NCBI GenBank assembly: GCA_023105745.1
Contig: JALGQZ010000001.1
Span: forward strand, 70,035,991 to 70,099,990
Reading direction: 5' to 3'
Source: Austropuccinia psidii
Taxonomy: Eukaryota > Basidiomycota > Pucciniomycetes > Pucciniales > Sphaerophragmiaceae
DNA length: 64,000 nt
Within the stretch, counting starts at the first letter, position 1, and each line of letters starts with the position of its first letter. This document shows positions 10,235-21,345 of this stretch, in pieces. The notes below the pieces were generated by a model. It was not told the origin of the DNA. It saw only the letters and a program-made list of their open reading frames with translations, and searched no databases. The translations under genes were made by a program, and so were the position numbers.

Positions 10235-12426
10235 GGAATCACAAACTCCTGACACAATTGCCAGGAGAGCTAGAGCATGCAGTAAAATGCAGATGCAACC
10301 AGAATTGCACTCTAGATGACATTGCCAACACCTTACAAGACATAAGGAAAAGGACTAATATAGGGAAATTCACCCCATATAAGAGCAGTAGTTTCAAAGA
10401 GAAACAACCTTTCAGGGTAGAGTTTAAGGACAAACCCAAAGAAAGGGTGGCAGAAGTGGCAAAGAAGAGGAATTCTTGTCACAATTGTGGTTCAATAGAC
10501 CACTATGCCAACAACTGTCCAAAGGCAAAGAAAAAAGTCTATGCCATAGAGAAAGTCCCTGAGGAAGAACCTCCAACAGAGGATTCTGATTCAGACTCCA
10601 TGGGTGATGCCATCAGAGAACCATCTGAGGATGATCAAGACCCAAGAGAGGAATTTCTAGTGGAATACCAAGAGGAAACCCCACTGGAAATCCAGGACAT
10701 ACAGTTGGAAGCAGGCATGCCACAAGACACTGCCAACAAAAACTTGTGCAAACACACACAAGATGCACAAACATTCCTGGTTACACCAACCAAAGGAATG
10801 GCATATATACATGGAACAGCCACAAAAATGACTGTATGTATTGACAATGCTCAGCACCCACTGAACATTGACAGTGGAGCACATTGCTCCATAGTGGCCG
10901 GAAATTATCTGGATAACCACTTCCCAAACTGGGAAAAACAGCTCTTACCCACTAAGGCAAAGAACTTTAAAAGTGCATCAGGGAAGATGACCTCCATTGG
11001 GACAATTATCAAAGAGATAATTATACCCCACAGGAAGGGTAATATCAGACTCAACCCAGAGTTTGTAGTGCTTAATGATTCCTATATCCAAGGGTTTTTA
11101 CTGGGAACAGATTACCAGAGGATGTATGGCATAGAAATTTACAACAGTAAAAATAGGCACATCACTATTGGCACTAACAAGGAAAAGAAATTTTCACTTG
11201 ACATATACCAGATATCTTCTCAAGTCCCACTAGAAGAGCTTCTGAAAGAATTCAGAGAGGGACAGTTTAGCACTACCCTCACCAGTAAACAAAAACTAAG
11301 TTTACTGAAGATGCTGAGGAAGAGCAGACCAGCATTTGCCATTGGTGAAGAACCATTAGGCAAGATCAAAGGCCATGATATAGAACTATATCTGGATGTG
11401 GAAAGGCCTTACCCACCCATGCTGAGGAGACCTCCTTATCCAGCAAGCCTGGAAACCAGGAAAGAAATCGAGAAACATATCAATGAACTCCTGGATATGG
11501 ATGTCATCAGGAAGATTGGACATAATGAAATGGTGGAAATCACCACCCCTGTCCTAATCACCTGGCATGATGGCAAGTCTAGACTGTGTGGAGACTTCAG
11601 AGCTCTGAATAACTACACCAAAGCAGACAGGTACCCCATACCTAGGATACCCCATGCCTTAGATAAACTGGCTAAAGCCAAATACATAACCAAAATGGAT
11701 TGTATGAAAGGTTTCCACCAAAATGGAGTTAAACCAAACTCCATGAAGTTACTCAGGATAATATGCCATATGGGTATATATGAGTACACCAGGATGCCAT
11801 TTGGCATCAAGAATGCACCAGCCCACTTCCAAATGATGATGGACACCATACTTCAAGAAGAAATAATGGAAGGCTGGATGGTAGTATATATTGATGATAT
11901 CATTATATACTCAGAGACATGGGAAGACCATGTACAATACATAGACAGAGTTCTAGGTAAATGTATACCCATTAATCTGAAAATTTCACTCAAAAAGTGT
12001 AATTTTGTCCAACAAGAGCTACTAGCTCTAGGACATAAAGTCTCATGTCTTAGTCTGGAAATTGACCAGAACAAAGTAGCAGCAGTACTGCAAAAACCAG
12101 TACCAAAGAACATCAAAGAGATGCAATCTTTCCTTGGGTTTGCTAGCTACTATAGAAACCATATCAAACGTTTTGCACACATAACTAGTAGTTTATACAA
12201 GTTATGTTCAAAAGATGTAGTTTTTGAAATAACCAAGGAACGGAGGGATGCATATGAGGGGATCAAATATGAACTCACTAATGCACCTGTGCTCATCTTA
12301 CCTGACTTTGAACTAGCATTCAAGTTATATATAGATGCAGCATGCAGTCAAGGCCTAGTAGCAGCCCTTCACCAAAGACAAATTGTGGATGGTGAACCAA
12401 GAGAAGGAGTAATTTGCTACATCTAA
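10231..12426 (+). pseudogene. Pol N-terminal half of A2: capsid end, CCHC, protease, RT, RNase H start
   Basis: A 731-residue frame. The capsid end (PGELEHAVKC) is followed by a CCHC knuckle with Cys/His near residues 83, 86, 91 and 96, and by protease motif IDSGAHCSIVA with Asp near 214. RT follows with CGDFRALNNY, MDCMKGFHQ and catalytic YIDD near 553-556, then thumb SFLGFASYYRNHIK and RNase H YIDAACSQG with Asp near 702. It ends at a TAA (12424) inside the RNase H sequence ICYI-stop-RQL; A1 reads ISRKL here, so this is a recent nonsense change. ATG 10231 overlaps the gag stop as ATGA, an arrangement also present in A1. Confidence 0.92.
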
Positions 12427-14472
12427 AGGCAGCTGAAAGATTCAGAAGCCAGGTATGGGGCCACCCAGACTGAATGTCTATGTCTAGTCTGGGCTCTAGA
12501 AAAACTCCATTATTATTTGGAGGGTGCAGTCTTTGAAGTCTACACAGACTGCACAGCCTTGAAGTCTATACTAAACATGAAGACTACAAATAGACACATG
12601 CTGAGATGGCAGATAGCCATCCAGGAGTATAGAGGGAACATGACCATCATATACAAGGAAGGTAAAAGCCATACCAATGCAGATGGCCTCAGCAGATGGC
12701 CACTGGACAATGTCAAAAGCAATCCAGATTATGACCCAGAAGTTGCAGCAAAAATCCCTATCCATTTCATGGAAATAGATAGGAGAAAAAACTTCAGATT
12801 ATCTGAATGGGCACCAGAAAGTGGTACCCTTGACAGTGGAAACACTGAATCAGAAAGGACAGAAACTCCCATACTGGGAATAAGTTCCTCAGAACTGCAC
12901 AATGAATTCTTCAGTGCAGTACAGAAGTCTTATGCCGAACACAAACAGTGTAGCATACTACTCCAACTCCTTCAACAAAAGTACAGGAGTCCAGAACTGG
13001 AAACCCAGCTGGAAGAACCCTGGTTGAGGGCCTATAAGGACAATAAGTTTTTTCTTATAGATGGCCTGCTCTACCACAGAGAAAAGCACACAAGTGCACT
13101 GACAGTGGTAGACAGAGACCACATCTCATTGATCCTACAAGAATGCCATGACTGCCCCTATATGGGACACATGAGTGAAGACAGGACCAAAGAGAGGGTA
13201 GCAAGCACAGCTTGGTGGCCCAAGTGGGGACAAAAGTTGAGTGAATACATCAACACTTGTGAAAGATGCCAAAAGGCAAATAGGAAACATGGGAAGAAGT
13301 ATGGGTTACTTCAACACATAGAAGAACCCAAACACCCATGGGAAATCATCAACATGGACTGGGTTACAGGACTTGTCCCAGGAGGCAAAGAAAACTATAA
13401 TTCCTGTTTGATCATAGTTGATAGGTTAAGCAAGAGCATGAGGTGTCTACCATGCCATAAAGAAGACACAGCCATGGATACTGCTCTGTTGTTTTGGAAT
13501 AACATCATATCTACCTGTGGAGTCCCTAAGATCATCATTAGTGATAGGGACCCAAAATTTACATCTGAATTTTGGACTAACTTATATGACATGCTTGGTA
13601 CCAAACTTGCTTTTTCCACAGCTTACCATCCACAAACAGATGGCCTAGCTGAAAGGATGATCCAAACAATGGAGGACATCCTCAGAAGATTCTGTGCCTA
13701 TGGCATGGAATACAAGGACCATGAGGGATACACCCATGATTGGGTTACCCTCTTACCAGCAGTCCAACTGGCTTATAATACAAGCCAGCACTCCACCACA
13801 GGTAAGACATCTGCACTGGTGGAGAAAAGGTGGAACCCCCTGTTGCCTGTGGATCACTTGAAGAAAAATCTCCTGACTATCCACCCCACATCCAAAGACT
13901 TCCATGATATGTGGAAGAGGGCCTGTGGCACAGCTGCCAAATGCATAGCTGGGGCAAAAGAATACAATAAGCAGAGGTGGGACAAATCACATATGGAACC
14001 TGACTTCAAGGAAGGGGACCAGGTGTTAGTGTCTACACTGAACTTTAACAATCTCAAAGGACCTAAAAAGATGAGGGACTCATTTGTAGGACCTTTTACT
14101 ATCATTAAGTTGATAGGAAAAAATGCAGTGGAAGTCAAACTCACTGAGGAGTTTTCAAGGAAACATCCAGTATTTCCAGTGAGTTTGGTCAAACCATACT
14201 TCCAGACAGAGGAGGATAAATTCCCCTCCAGGAGAAAGAACCCCACACCAAAAGAGATAGTGGAAGTGGAGGACTCCCCTGGACCTGTGAGTAAGATCAT
14301 CAGGGCCAGGAAGATCAGACTCAATGGGAAGGATCAAAGACAATACCTAGTCAGATTCAAGAACCAGACAGCAGATAAAGGCAAATGGTTGGCAGAGGAT
14401 GCCATACCAGATGGGAACCTTCATTTAAGGAGATTCAGAGCCTCTAGGAGGACTGAACAGTCTCATCAATGA
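12427..14472 (+). pseudogene. Pol C-terminal half of A2: RNase H, integrase, chromodomain
   Basis: The same frame as the preceding pol segment, separated only by the TAA. RNase H continues with [19 protein letters not shown] and VYTDCTALK. Integrase has the HHCC-type zinc domain ([17 protein letters not shown] ... CERCQKAN). It also has a complete catalytic triad: MDW (Asp codon 13357), SDRDPKF (Asp codon 13542) and GLAERMIQ (Glu codon 13651). The chromodomain-like end (about 14300-14472) reads [16 protein letters not shown], then AEDAIPD and RRFRASRR. All residues I can check in this half are intact. Confidence 0.92.
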
Positions 14473-14484
14473 TGAGCCTTTTTT

Positions 14485-14496
14485 CGAGGGAGGGTA
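14485..14496 (+). other. Polypurine tract, A2
   Basis: CGAGGGAGGGTA directly precedes the 3' LTR and would prime plus-strand DNA synthesis. A1 has the matching tract at the same place. Confidence 0.82.
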
Positions 14497-15935
14497 TGTC
14501 AGCCTGTGACTCAAAACCAGAGCACAAGCATGACAGCCAAAATACTATAAACCAATGGTATAGCCAAGATACCACCAAAAGATGGAGCTGAGCCAAATTA
14601 GCTCAAAAGGTATCAAAAGAAAGAGGAAACTCACCTCTTCCTGAAAATATAAGTCCCATCACCATAGGACTAGAAATAACAAAGTTATTCCTGCTCAAAG
14701 TTATTGCTGAGCATAAACCTTAATTTTCACCTCTCATCTAAAATCTAGAAGGAGATGCTTAACCCCATCGAATGGGTACTCAAAATAAATCTCTAAGCCA
14801 GGGCTATCCAATGGTACCAGCCAAACTGAGCTAGCACCAATATTACTGGAGTTATGGTCAATTTCAGGCCAAATAAGGGTGAACAAAACATTCACCTCTC
14901 ATCTAATTTCTACAGTTTTAGTGTGGGATACCTGAAGTGGGGTCTTTTTGGAAAGAGCACAATCAGGGCTATCTGATGGTGTCATCCACTTCCTCATATC
15001 TCAACTACTGCAGAAGGTATGGGGCAAACAAGCTCAATACAGCTTTTTGCCTAAAACATGCAAATGTACAAAACTCTTGTACATGGGATAACTTTGCCAT
15101 ATTTAATGATACCCATATCAAATGAGGTACCATTGTGTAGAGCACATACAGGGCTACACACCAAACTAATTTTGAGGTTGATATCTCAAGTATTGACTAA
15201 GTTATGCCTATTTTAAGGTTAAAATCCCACCTGCTGTCATATACAGCCTTACCATGGGATAATATCCCATAATCATGAATATGAGGTGTCAAATAGACGA
15301 AGAAGCATGTTTTTACTTCAATACCTCATATGTCAGTCAATACTGGGGTCCCATACAGTTTCTTTACAGCATTCTACGCGTCATACACGTCAGAATCAGG
15401 CTGTGAGGTCCCCAGATGAACATTTTCACCCTGTATTGGTGAAAACAGCCCAGATGTGGTTTCAAAACCACATCTGAGCCCAATACAGGCTATACAGGCT
15501 GTTTGTAAACCACAAGCCAGTACTAGAAAGTGAAAAAATCTTCACTTCCTCTACGTGGAAAGGTCTAGCACCCTTTCCACCCCATTTCAGGATAAAAAGG
15601 AGGCTTTTCACAGCCAGAATTGTCTCCTCATCCTGCTCTTGAATACCCTACGTAGTAAACTGTCAAAAACAGCTTTACTCTTGGGTAATAAACAGGTATA
15701 ATTATATATTTAATTATTGTAACTCTTATTATAGTAACCCAACTGGTAAGATTGCACCCTGGGTTCTCAATAGTGCTCACCACCACTATTATCCAATAGT
15801 AGAACCCCTTAATTATATTATAAATCATCTTTAAAAACCCAAAACCCTTATTTTAAATCAATTTTCTACGTGTCACAGTCATAATTCTAGTTGTAAATAC
15901 CCTTATTACCACTTCAATATAGACTCAACCTGACA
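14497..15935 (+). repeat. 3' LTR of element A2
   Basis: 1439 bp, collinear with 6252-7690, with the same TGTCAGCC start and CCTGACA end. The palindrome is at 15451-15476. Differences from the 5' LTR are scattered point changes. Confidence 0.95.
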
Positions 15936-17443
15936 TCCAACAAGACATCTGGTTTGATGTCCTCTTGGTATGTATCATCCAAAGCATGGCCTTGTGGTTG
16001 AGGCTTCATGTTTTGGCAGACATCAAACAATTTGTTTATATCTTGATCCAGACAATGCCTGTTCCTCTTGCAGTGGTATTGCTCTTCAAACACTTGATTC
16101 AGTCTTCTATTGGTTTCTTCAGGGGCTTTGCATAATCTAGCACAGCTCTCTTGGATGTCTTTTATTGTAGCCTCATGTAAGTTTGTCAATTCTTTCAACC
16201 TTTTATTGCTCCTATGAAGTTCATCAAAATTCTCTTCAGTTTGCACTTCAAATTTGGACATTTGTAACCACAGTTAATCACTTTTTAAGTTACTCTCAGG
16301 TGTAATAACATTTTGTTCATCCTCAGTGGAGGTAATATTCCTGATAGTAGGGCTACTTATTCTAGAAGTACTTACAACTATTTCTGGCTCTTGTGTACTT
16401 CTTTTACCAATTGCAACAGCTTCTGGATAATTGGGTCTGACTCTTTCTTCCTGTGGCTGAAGGAGGTCTTGTTTTTCCTGTTGTATCCTTGCCTTCTCCT
16501 GTAAACTTCCTGGGATTGTGAAGGATGGTGACTCTTAGCCACTGATCCTCTGGTTCCTGAATGGTGTGAAGCCACTGGAGAGTTGAGTTGGTCTACTCCT
16601 TGTGAGCGTGAAGGAATCAGAGTAGGCTTTCTCTGGATCAGTCATCTTCTATAGCTTGGATAGTGGCTTGATTCTCCCTTGTCCTGGTTTTCCTCTCCTC
16701 CAGGACTTTGAACTACCTGTTGGGATTCCATCTTTTGTTGATTAGCATAAGATCTTTGAAGGCTATATCTTTGAGACATATCCTCTGGAAACTTGTTCCA
16801 AGTTTCACCCAGTGTGATGCTAGGTTGAACCTCTTGTTTTCCATGCTCCATTGGAATAGATCTTTGAGCAGTTAATGGATCTTAAGAGCTTGATCCATAT
16901 CCTTCTGGTCCTCTGGTTTGAGCCTTCTGTTGAATTGGAAGGTAAATGGAAGAGTAGTTATGATTTCCTTCAGTGTCTTGCCACCCACCCGTGTGTCCAA
17001 GGTGTCCTGTTCCTGGTCTTTTGGTTATTAACAGGCCTTGTCTGTCCTCTGGCTGGTTCCTTGGGATTCCAAGATTCCTGAGGTGTACAGGGGACATATT
17101 AGTGTTTGCAAGCAGTCAAAACTATATTTTATCAGGGTTTTTACCTTTGTCTGTGCCTTGTACAAATTTTTTCTCTACTGCTTTGGGCAATTAGCCTTTG
17201 GAAGTTACAACTGGGTTAATTACTGTAATCTTACCTGTACAAGCTATCAAGGTTGGTTTAACTCATTCAGAGGCAGAGTTTCATGGTTTTCTACTTCTCT
17301 GAGTGGCAATTGGTGTCTACTTCTTGGTGGTGATGAGGTTTTCACTGTGCCTTTTCCTTTTCCCTTGTTGCCTTCTGTTTGTGAAGGTATCACTGGTGTA
17401 CTTCCTTGTGACTGGGTTTCAAGTGGGATGAATTTTTCTTCCA
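15936..17443 (-). pseudogene. 5' part of gag, ORF1 and upstream exon of A1
   Basis: The other half of A1's gag. On the minus strand from 17443: an upstream exon (17145-17443; EEKFIPLETQSQ, like A2's EENYIPLETQSQ), a 67 nt intron (17078-17144), then the dual-frame region. Gag pieces include 16882-17097 (LRNLGIPRNQPEDRQG), 16642-16851 and the coiled-coil piece 15914-16261. ORF1 pieces include 16378-16575, ending KESDPIIQKLLQLVKEVHK. Gag ATG 17097 lies 20 bases upstream of the intron acceptor, exactly as in A2. Both frames have a few stops. Confidence 0.82.
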
Positions 17444-18054
17444 CTGAATCAAAGGAAATGAGGACTTATGTCAGTTAAGACTTCTTGAAATCCTTTTTGC
17501 ATGTCTAAGAATGGCCTCTGGGAAATATATTACTATATTATGCCTCTGAATTATGATATTTTAATTGAAATTATCAATTACATGTCAAAAATACTGCTTT
17601 GTGGATGTATGATGTACAGTTTTTATCACAATATCTCACAGATTAACTTTTAATTAACAAGTGTAATCTTATTTGTGGTTATTTAATGGATGATTTAAAT
17701 TATAAATATGTTCAACCATGCCTCTGAATTGTTATTTACAGTACTGAGGGTTCTTTTGAATTAAAAAAGAATTTATTAAGGTTTTTTAAGTGTTTTTATA
17801 TCAGAAAAATGCCCAAAAAAATCTTGTGGTGATTCAATTATACTCAAACCATTTAAAAAAAGCAATAAAAAAGAAAAAACACAGTGGTATATTATGATAT
17901 ACTACTGAAAAAAATATATATGATATTTTATATGTCATTTTTTCAAAAGCGTTTATTCCTAAAGAAAATAAAAAATGATATTAAAGAAGAAAAATAAGAG
18001 AAAAAACTCAATTTTACGCCAATTTAGTCAAAAAAGTTAAAAAAACATGACCAG
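17444..18054 (-). other. Leader region of A1 with damaged primer site
   Basis: AT-rich, no gene. It corresponds to A2's leader intron. At its right edge a remnant of the primer-site motif (acatgaccaggc, minus strand GCCTGGTCATGT) runs straight into LTR sequence. About 15 bp across the LTR border appear deleted. Confidence 0.6.
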
Positions 18055-19839
18055 GCTGGTTCTATGATGAAGGGGTAAATATATGTATATACAACTTTAA
18101 CTCTTACTGTGACATGGATATTTAACTTTTAAAAAAGGGTTATAATAGATAGTTTAAGAGCATCTCTACCATTGTTGCTAATAATTGAGAGCTATAGCTC
18201 ACAGATAGCTCCCCAATTCTGTAAAATCGCCTCTTGATGTGCAATGCAAAATTGCAGTGTAGGTATCTGGGGAGGCAAATTGTTACTTTCAAAGAAACAG
18301 TATTCTTTTCTAATTGAGTAGGGGTGGTTGAGTGATGGTTTGGAAATTTCAAATGCAAATTTCATATTAAATGATGAGTGTTGCAGGAGCTAGAGTGTTG
18401 CCAAATCTGCCAACCAAAGGTCCTTTTTTAGCAATGGAGCTAAATGAAATTTGCCTATAGCAATGCTGGTGGAGCTGCATTTTGGATGTGGGAGGGACTA
18501 AACTTTTAAAACTCACTTAAAACTGGTGGAGATGCTCTAAGGCCTTTACTATGAGGAATAGTGGTGGTGAGCACTTTTAAAAGCCCTGGGTGCAGTCTTA
18601 CCAGTTGGGTCACTATAATAAGAGCTACAATGCACTCATCAAGGTAAAACTGGCTATTTTACAAGAGTATAACTGTCTTGGACAGTTGTACTATTTATGA
18701 ATTCAAGAGCAGGATGGGGATTCCTTTTCTGGCAGAGAAAAGGCCTCCTTTATCCTGAAATGGGGTGGAAAGGTCCTCTAGACCATCCACATAGAGGAAG
18801 TGAAGATTTTTCACTTCAGAGAACTGGTTTGTGGTTTTAAAAAGGCCTGTATGCTCTGTATTGGGCTCAGATATGGTTTTGAAACTACATCTGGGCAGTT
18901 TTCCCCAACACAGGGTGAAAGTGCTCATCTGGGGACCACAGCCCTCCTCAGATGTGTATGACACGTAGAAAGCTGTACAAAACCTGTATGGGACCCCAGT
19001 TTTAATGAATATGAGTTATTGAAGCATAAAAAATTTTCTTTGTCTATTCGACACCTCATAATCATAGTTATGGGATAGTATTCCTCAGTAAAGGTGTATT
19101 GGCCAAACTGTGGGATTTTAACCTCAAAGCTGCTATAACTTTGTCAGTTGTGAAGATATTGAGCACAAAGTTGGTTCATTGTGTAGCCCTGGATGAGATC
19201 TACACAATGGTACCTCATTTGATATTGGTAACATTAAATATGGCAAAGTTATGCCATGTTCAATTTTTTTATCCATATATATGATTTTCTCAAAATCTGT
19301 GTGGAACTTGTTTGCTCCCTAACTTTTGTTCTGAATGAGATATGGGGGAATGGATTAAACCATCAGATATTCCTGATTGTACTATTTCCAAAATGACCCC
19401 ACTTTAGGTATCTCACACTAAAGCTGTGGAAGTTGGGGAGAGGTGAATATTTGCTTCACCATTATTTGACCTTATTTTGGTCGTGACTTCTGTAGTTTTG
19501 GTGCTATCTCAGTTTGGCTAGTACCATTGGATATTTCTGACTTAGAGGTTCAATTTGAATACAAATTTTCTGGGTTTAAGCCTCTTCCTCTGGATTTCAG
19601 ATGAGAGTTGAAAATTAAGGTTTATGCTCAGCAACTTCTTTGAGCAGGAATAACTTTATTATTCTTTTTCCTATTATAATGGGACTTTTATATTTGGAAT
19701 CAGATGAGTTTCCTCTCTCTTTTGATACCTTTTGAGGTGGTTTGGCTCAGCTCTATGTTTTGGTGGTATTTCGCTCTACCATTGGTTTATGGTATTTGGC
19801 TGTCATGCTTGTGCTCTGGCTTTGAGTCACAGGCTGACA
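18055..19839 (-). repeat. 5' LTR of element A1 with MITE insertion
   Basis: It matches the 120-1534 LTR after removing a 380 bp insertion and its 3 bp duplication (net about 1400 bp). The outer end is TGACA at 19835-19839. The inner end is ragged because of a small deletion. The palindrome is still visible at 18868-18893. Confidence 0.88.
18158..18537. mobile_element. 380 bp MITE, PIF/Harbinger-like
   Basis: It begins GAGCATCTCTACCA and ends TGGTGGAGATGCTC, an inverted repeat of about 14 bp with one mismatch. It is flanked by TAA on both sides (18155-18157, 18538-18540). Removing it and one TAA restores the LTR sequence seen at 210-235. A 3 bp TAA/TTA duplication and a GAGCATCTC-type terminus are typical of PIF/Harbinger elements. 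It has no credible ORF, so it would rely on a transposase elsewhere. Confidence 0.85.
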
Positions 19840-21345
19840 TTCTCAGAATTCTTTGAGTATTGCAATTCAATTCTAAATTTTTTAATTGTGAATTTGAAGT
19901 ATAATAATTTTAAAAAAAGTTTTATTGTGAGTCAGAAGAAGATTCCTTCTATCAGGGGATTTTATGGAGCCTCAATGGGTAAGAATACAAAATTAAATAC
20001 ACAATTTTTCATCACAAATCTTACAAATGGAACAACTGAACATATATTCAATTGTAGTGAGAATCTCACCTTGGTTGATAAACTAATCTGGGTGGTCCTA
20101 AATTCCCATTTTCTTAGAAATATAACTGTTGGCACAGGGGCCAGTCCAGCAACCTACCAAGGCTGTGATCATTTTCCAATGATTGAAAACAAATTAAATT
20201 TATAGTTAATATTAAATTATTCTATCTTAATATACCTCTCCATTGAAAATTGACCTTTTAAATGGGGGTATGTGTGTGGAAACACATCCCAAAAATATTT
20301 CTTCTGCCATTCCAGCTACAATTTCATGATGTCTTGCTTCATATGAACCCCTGAAAACTTGAGTGTCAAAAGCAAAAAGAGCACCAATAGCTTTTCATGA
20401 TTTGGACATAAAAAATCCCTGACTAATACTACATTCTCTAACCAGATTACCAAGGAAAGATGCATTAATATTGAAGCATAGTCATTCTAAAATCAGACCC
20501 ACTTGCAGGAATATGTCTAGCTGTGGGAAATTACTCTGGTTTTGGAATAATCCACAATGATTCATCATTTTTTAAATTTGTAAAAGATTCCCTTGAGAAA
20601 TATGAGCCAACTATTTGAATTAATTATCCTTCTTATCAAGCAAGGTCACCAAATGGTATTATTCAGGCGGGATGTATGGCTGATGTCTAGACCCTTGTAT
20701 AAAACTAAAGCTCAGATTCCGAAAAAAGGTCACTAAAGTTATGGATAAGGCGTACCAATTGATTATCACCCTTTGGATAATGTTATTAATTTTGAACAAT
20801 AATTTACTAGCCATTGAATAATCAGGGAGATGAAAGGACTATCACCTCGTAAAATTGTGCCTATAGCTGGTACATTAGGCATCACAATAATGTCAAACCA
20901 TGTCTCTAATGGCTCATTTCAGGCCCTATTTCATCTCCTGTAAAAGTGAAAGAGGAAAATCTGGAATTATTAATGTTTTAAAATGTTGTATTTTCAGAGT
21001 CTTCCAATGGTTTGGTCATGATTTGGCTGTTAGAAATCAAACAAAGAGAGATGATAACAACGAGGAAAAAACAAAAGGAAAAGTCTTTTTTGGTGTCCAG
21101 GGGAAACAAAAGAGCCCTTCTTGGTTAATATGGGGGAGTCAGGGGATTAAGTGTATCAGTTTGAGATACCTCCAAATACAACTTGCCTGTTTTTGAAATG
21201 AGGCAGTCACATTTGGTGATATCCCAGGGCCATTTGTGGCAGGATTTGACTCGCCCTAAGGTGAATTGCAAAAAGCTGGCATGATTTTGAGTTGAGAGTG
21301 ATTCCGGTGCAGAAACTCTAGATTAAGATTCGGCATCCGAAAATT
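19840..21345. other. Host-like interval with unrecognised coding-like remnants
   Basis: Right flank of A1. From about 19880 to 20205 a plus-strand frame (SFIVSQKKIPSIRGFYGASM, FITNLTNGTTEHIFNCSENL) ends at a stop. From 20270 to 20480 the minus strand reads GALFAFDTQVFRGSYEARHH and the plus strand reads SKAKRAPIAFHDLDIKN, each with stops. At 20520-20660 plus reads GNYSGFGIIHNDSSFFKFVK. They look like decayed protein sequence, but I recognise no family and cannot settle the strand. The last 300 bp before TMA22 may hold its promoter; no clear motif was found. Confidence 0.35.

Larger units (their letters stand above)
6252..15935 (+). mobile_element. Ty3/Gypsy chromodomain retrotransposon A2, nearly complete
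   Basis: A 9684 bp element with two LTRs of exactly 1439 bp, a primer-site-like motif, a polypurine tract and all gag and pol domains. It sits in the gag gene of A1, in the opposite orientation. Flanks tcaaa (6247-6251) and tccaa (15936-15940) match at four of five bases as a target duplication. By eye the two LTRs differ at about 50 positions, roughly 3.5 per cent. The coding part carries only a handful of breaks: a TGA at 10070, the ATGA overlap at 10231 and a TAA at 12424. Confidence 0.96.
120..19839 (-). mobile_element. Ty3/Gypsy chromodomain retrotransposon A1, interrupted by A2
   Basis: A minus-strand LTR retrotransposon with both LTRs (120-1534 and about 18055-19839). The interior is split by element A2 at 6252-15935. 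The two halves of its gag line up with A2's gag on either side of the insertion. Domain order on the minus strand is gag, CCHC knuckle, protease, RT, RNase H, integrase, chromodomain, which is the Ty3/Gypsy order. Every reading frame has stops or frameshifts, so it is not autonomous. Near-matching flanks ttccc/ttctc fit a 5 bp target duplication. Confidence 0.93.
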
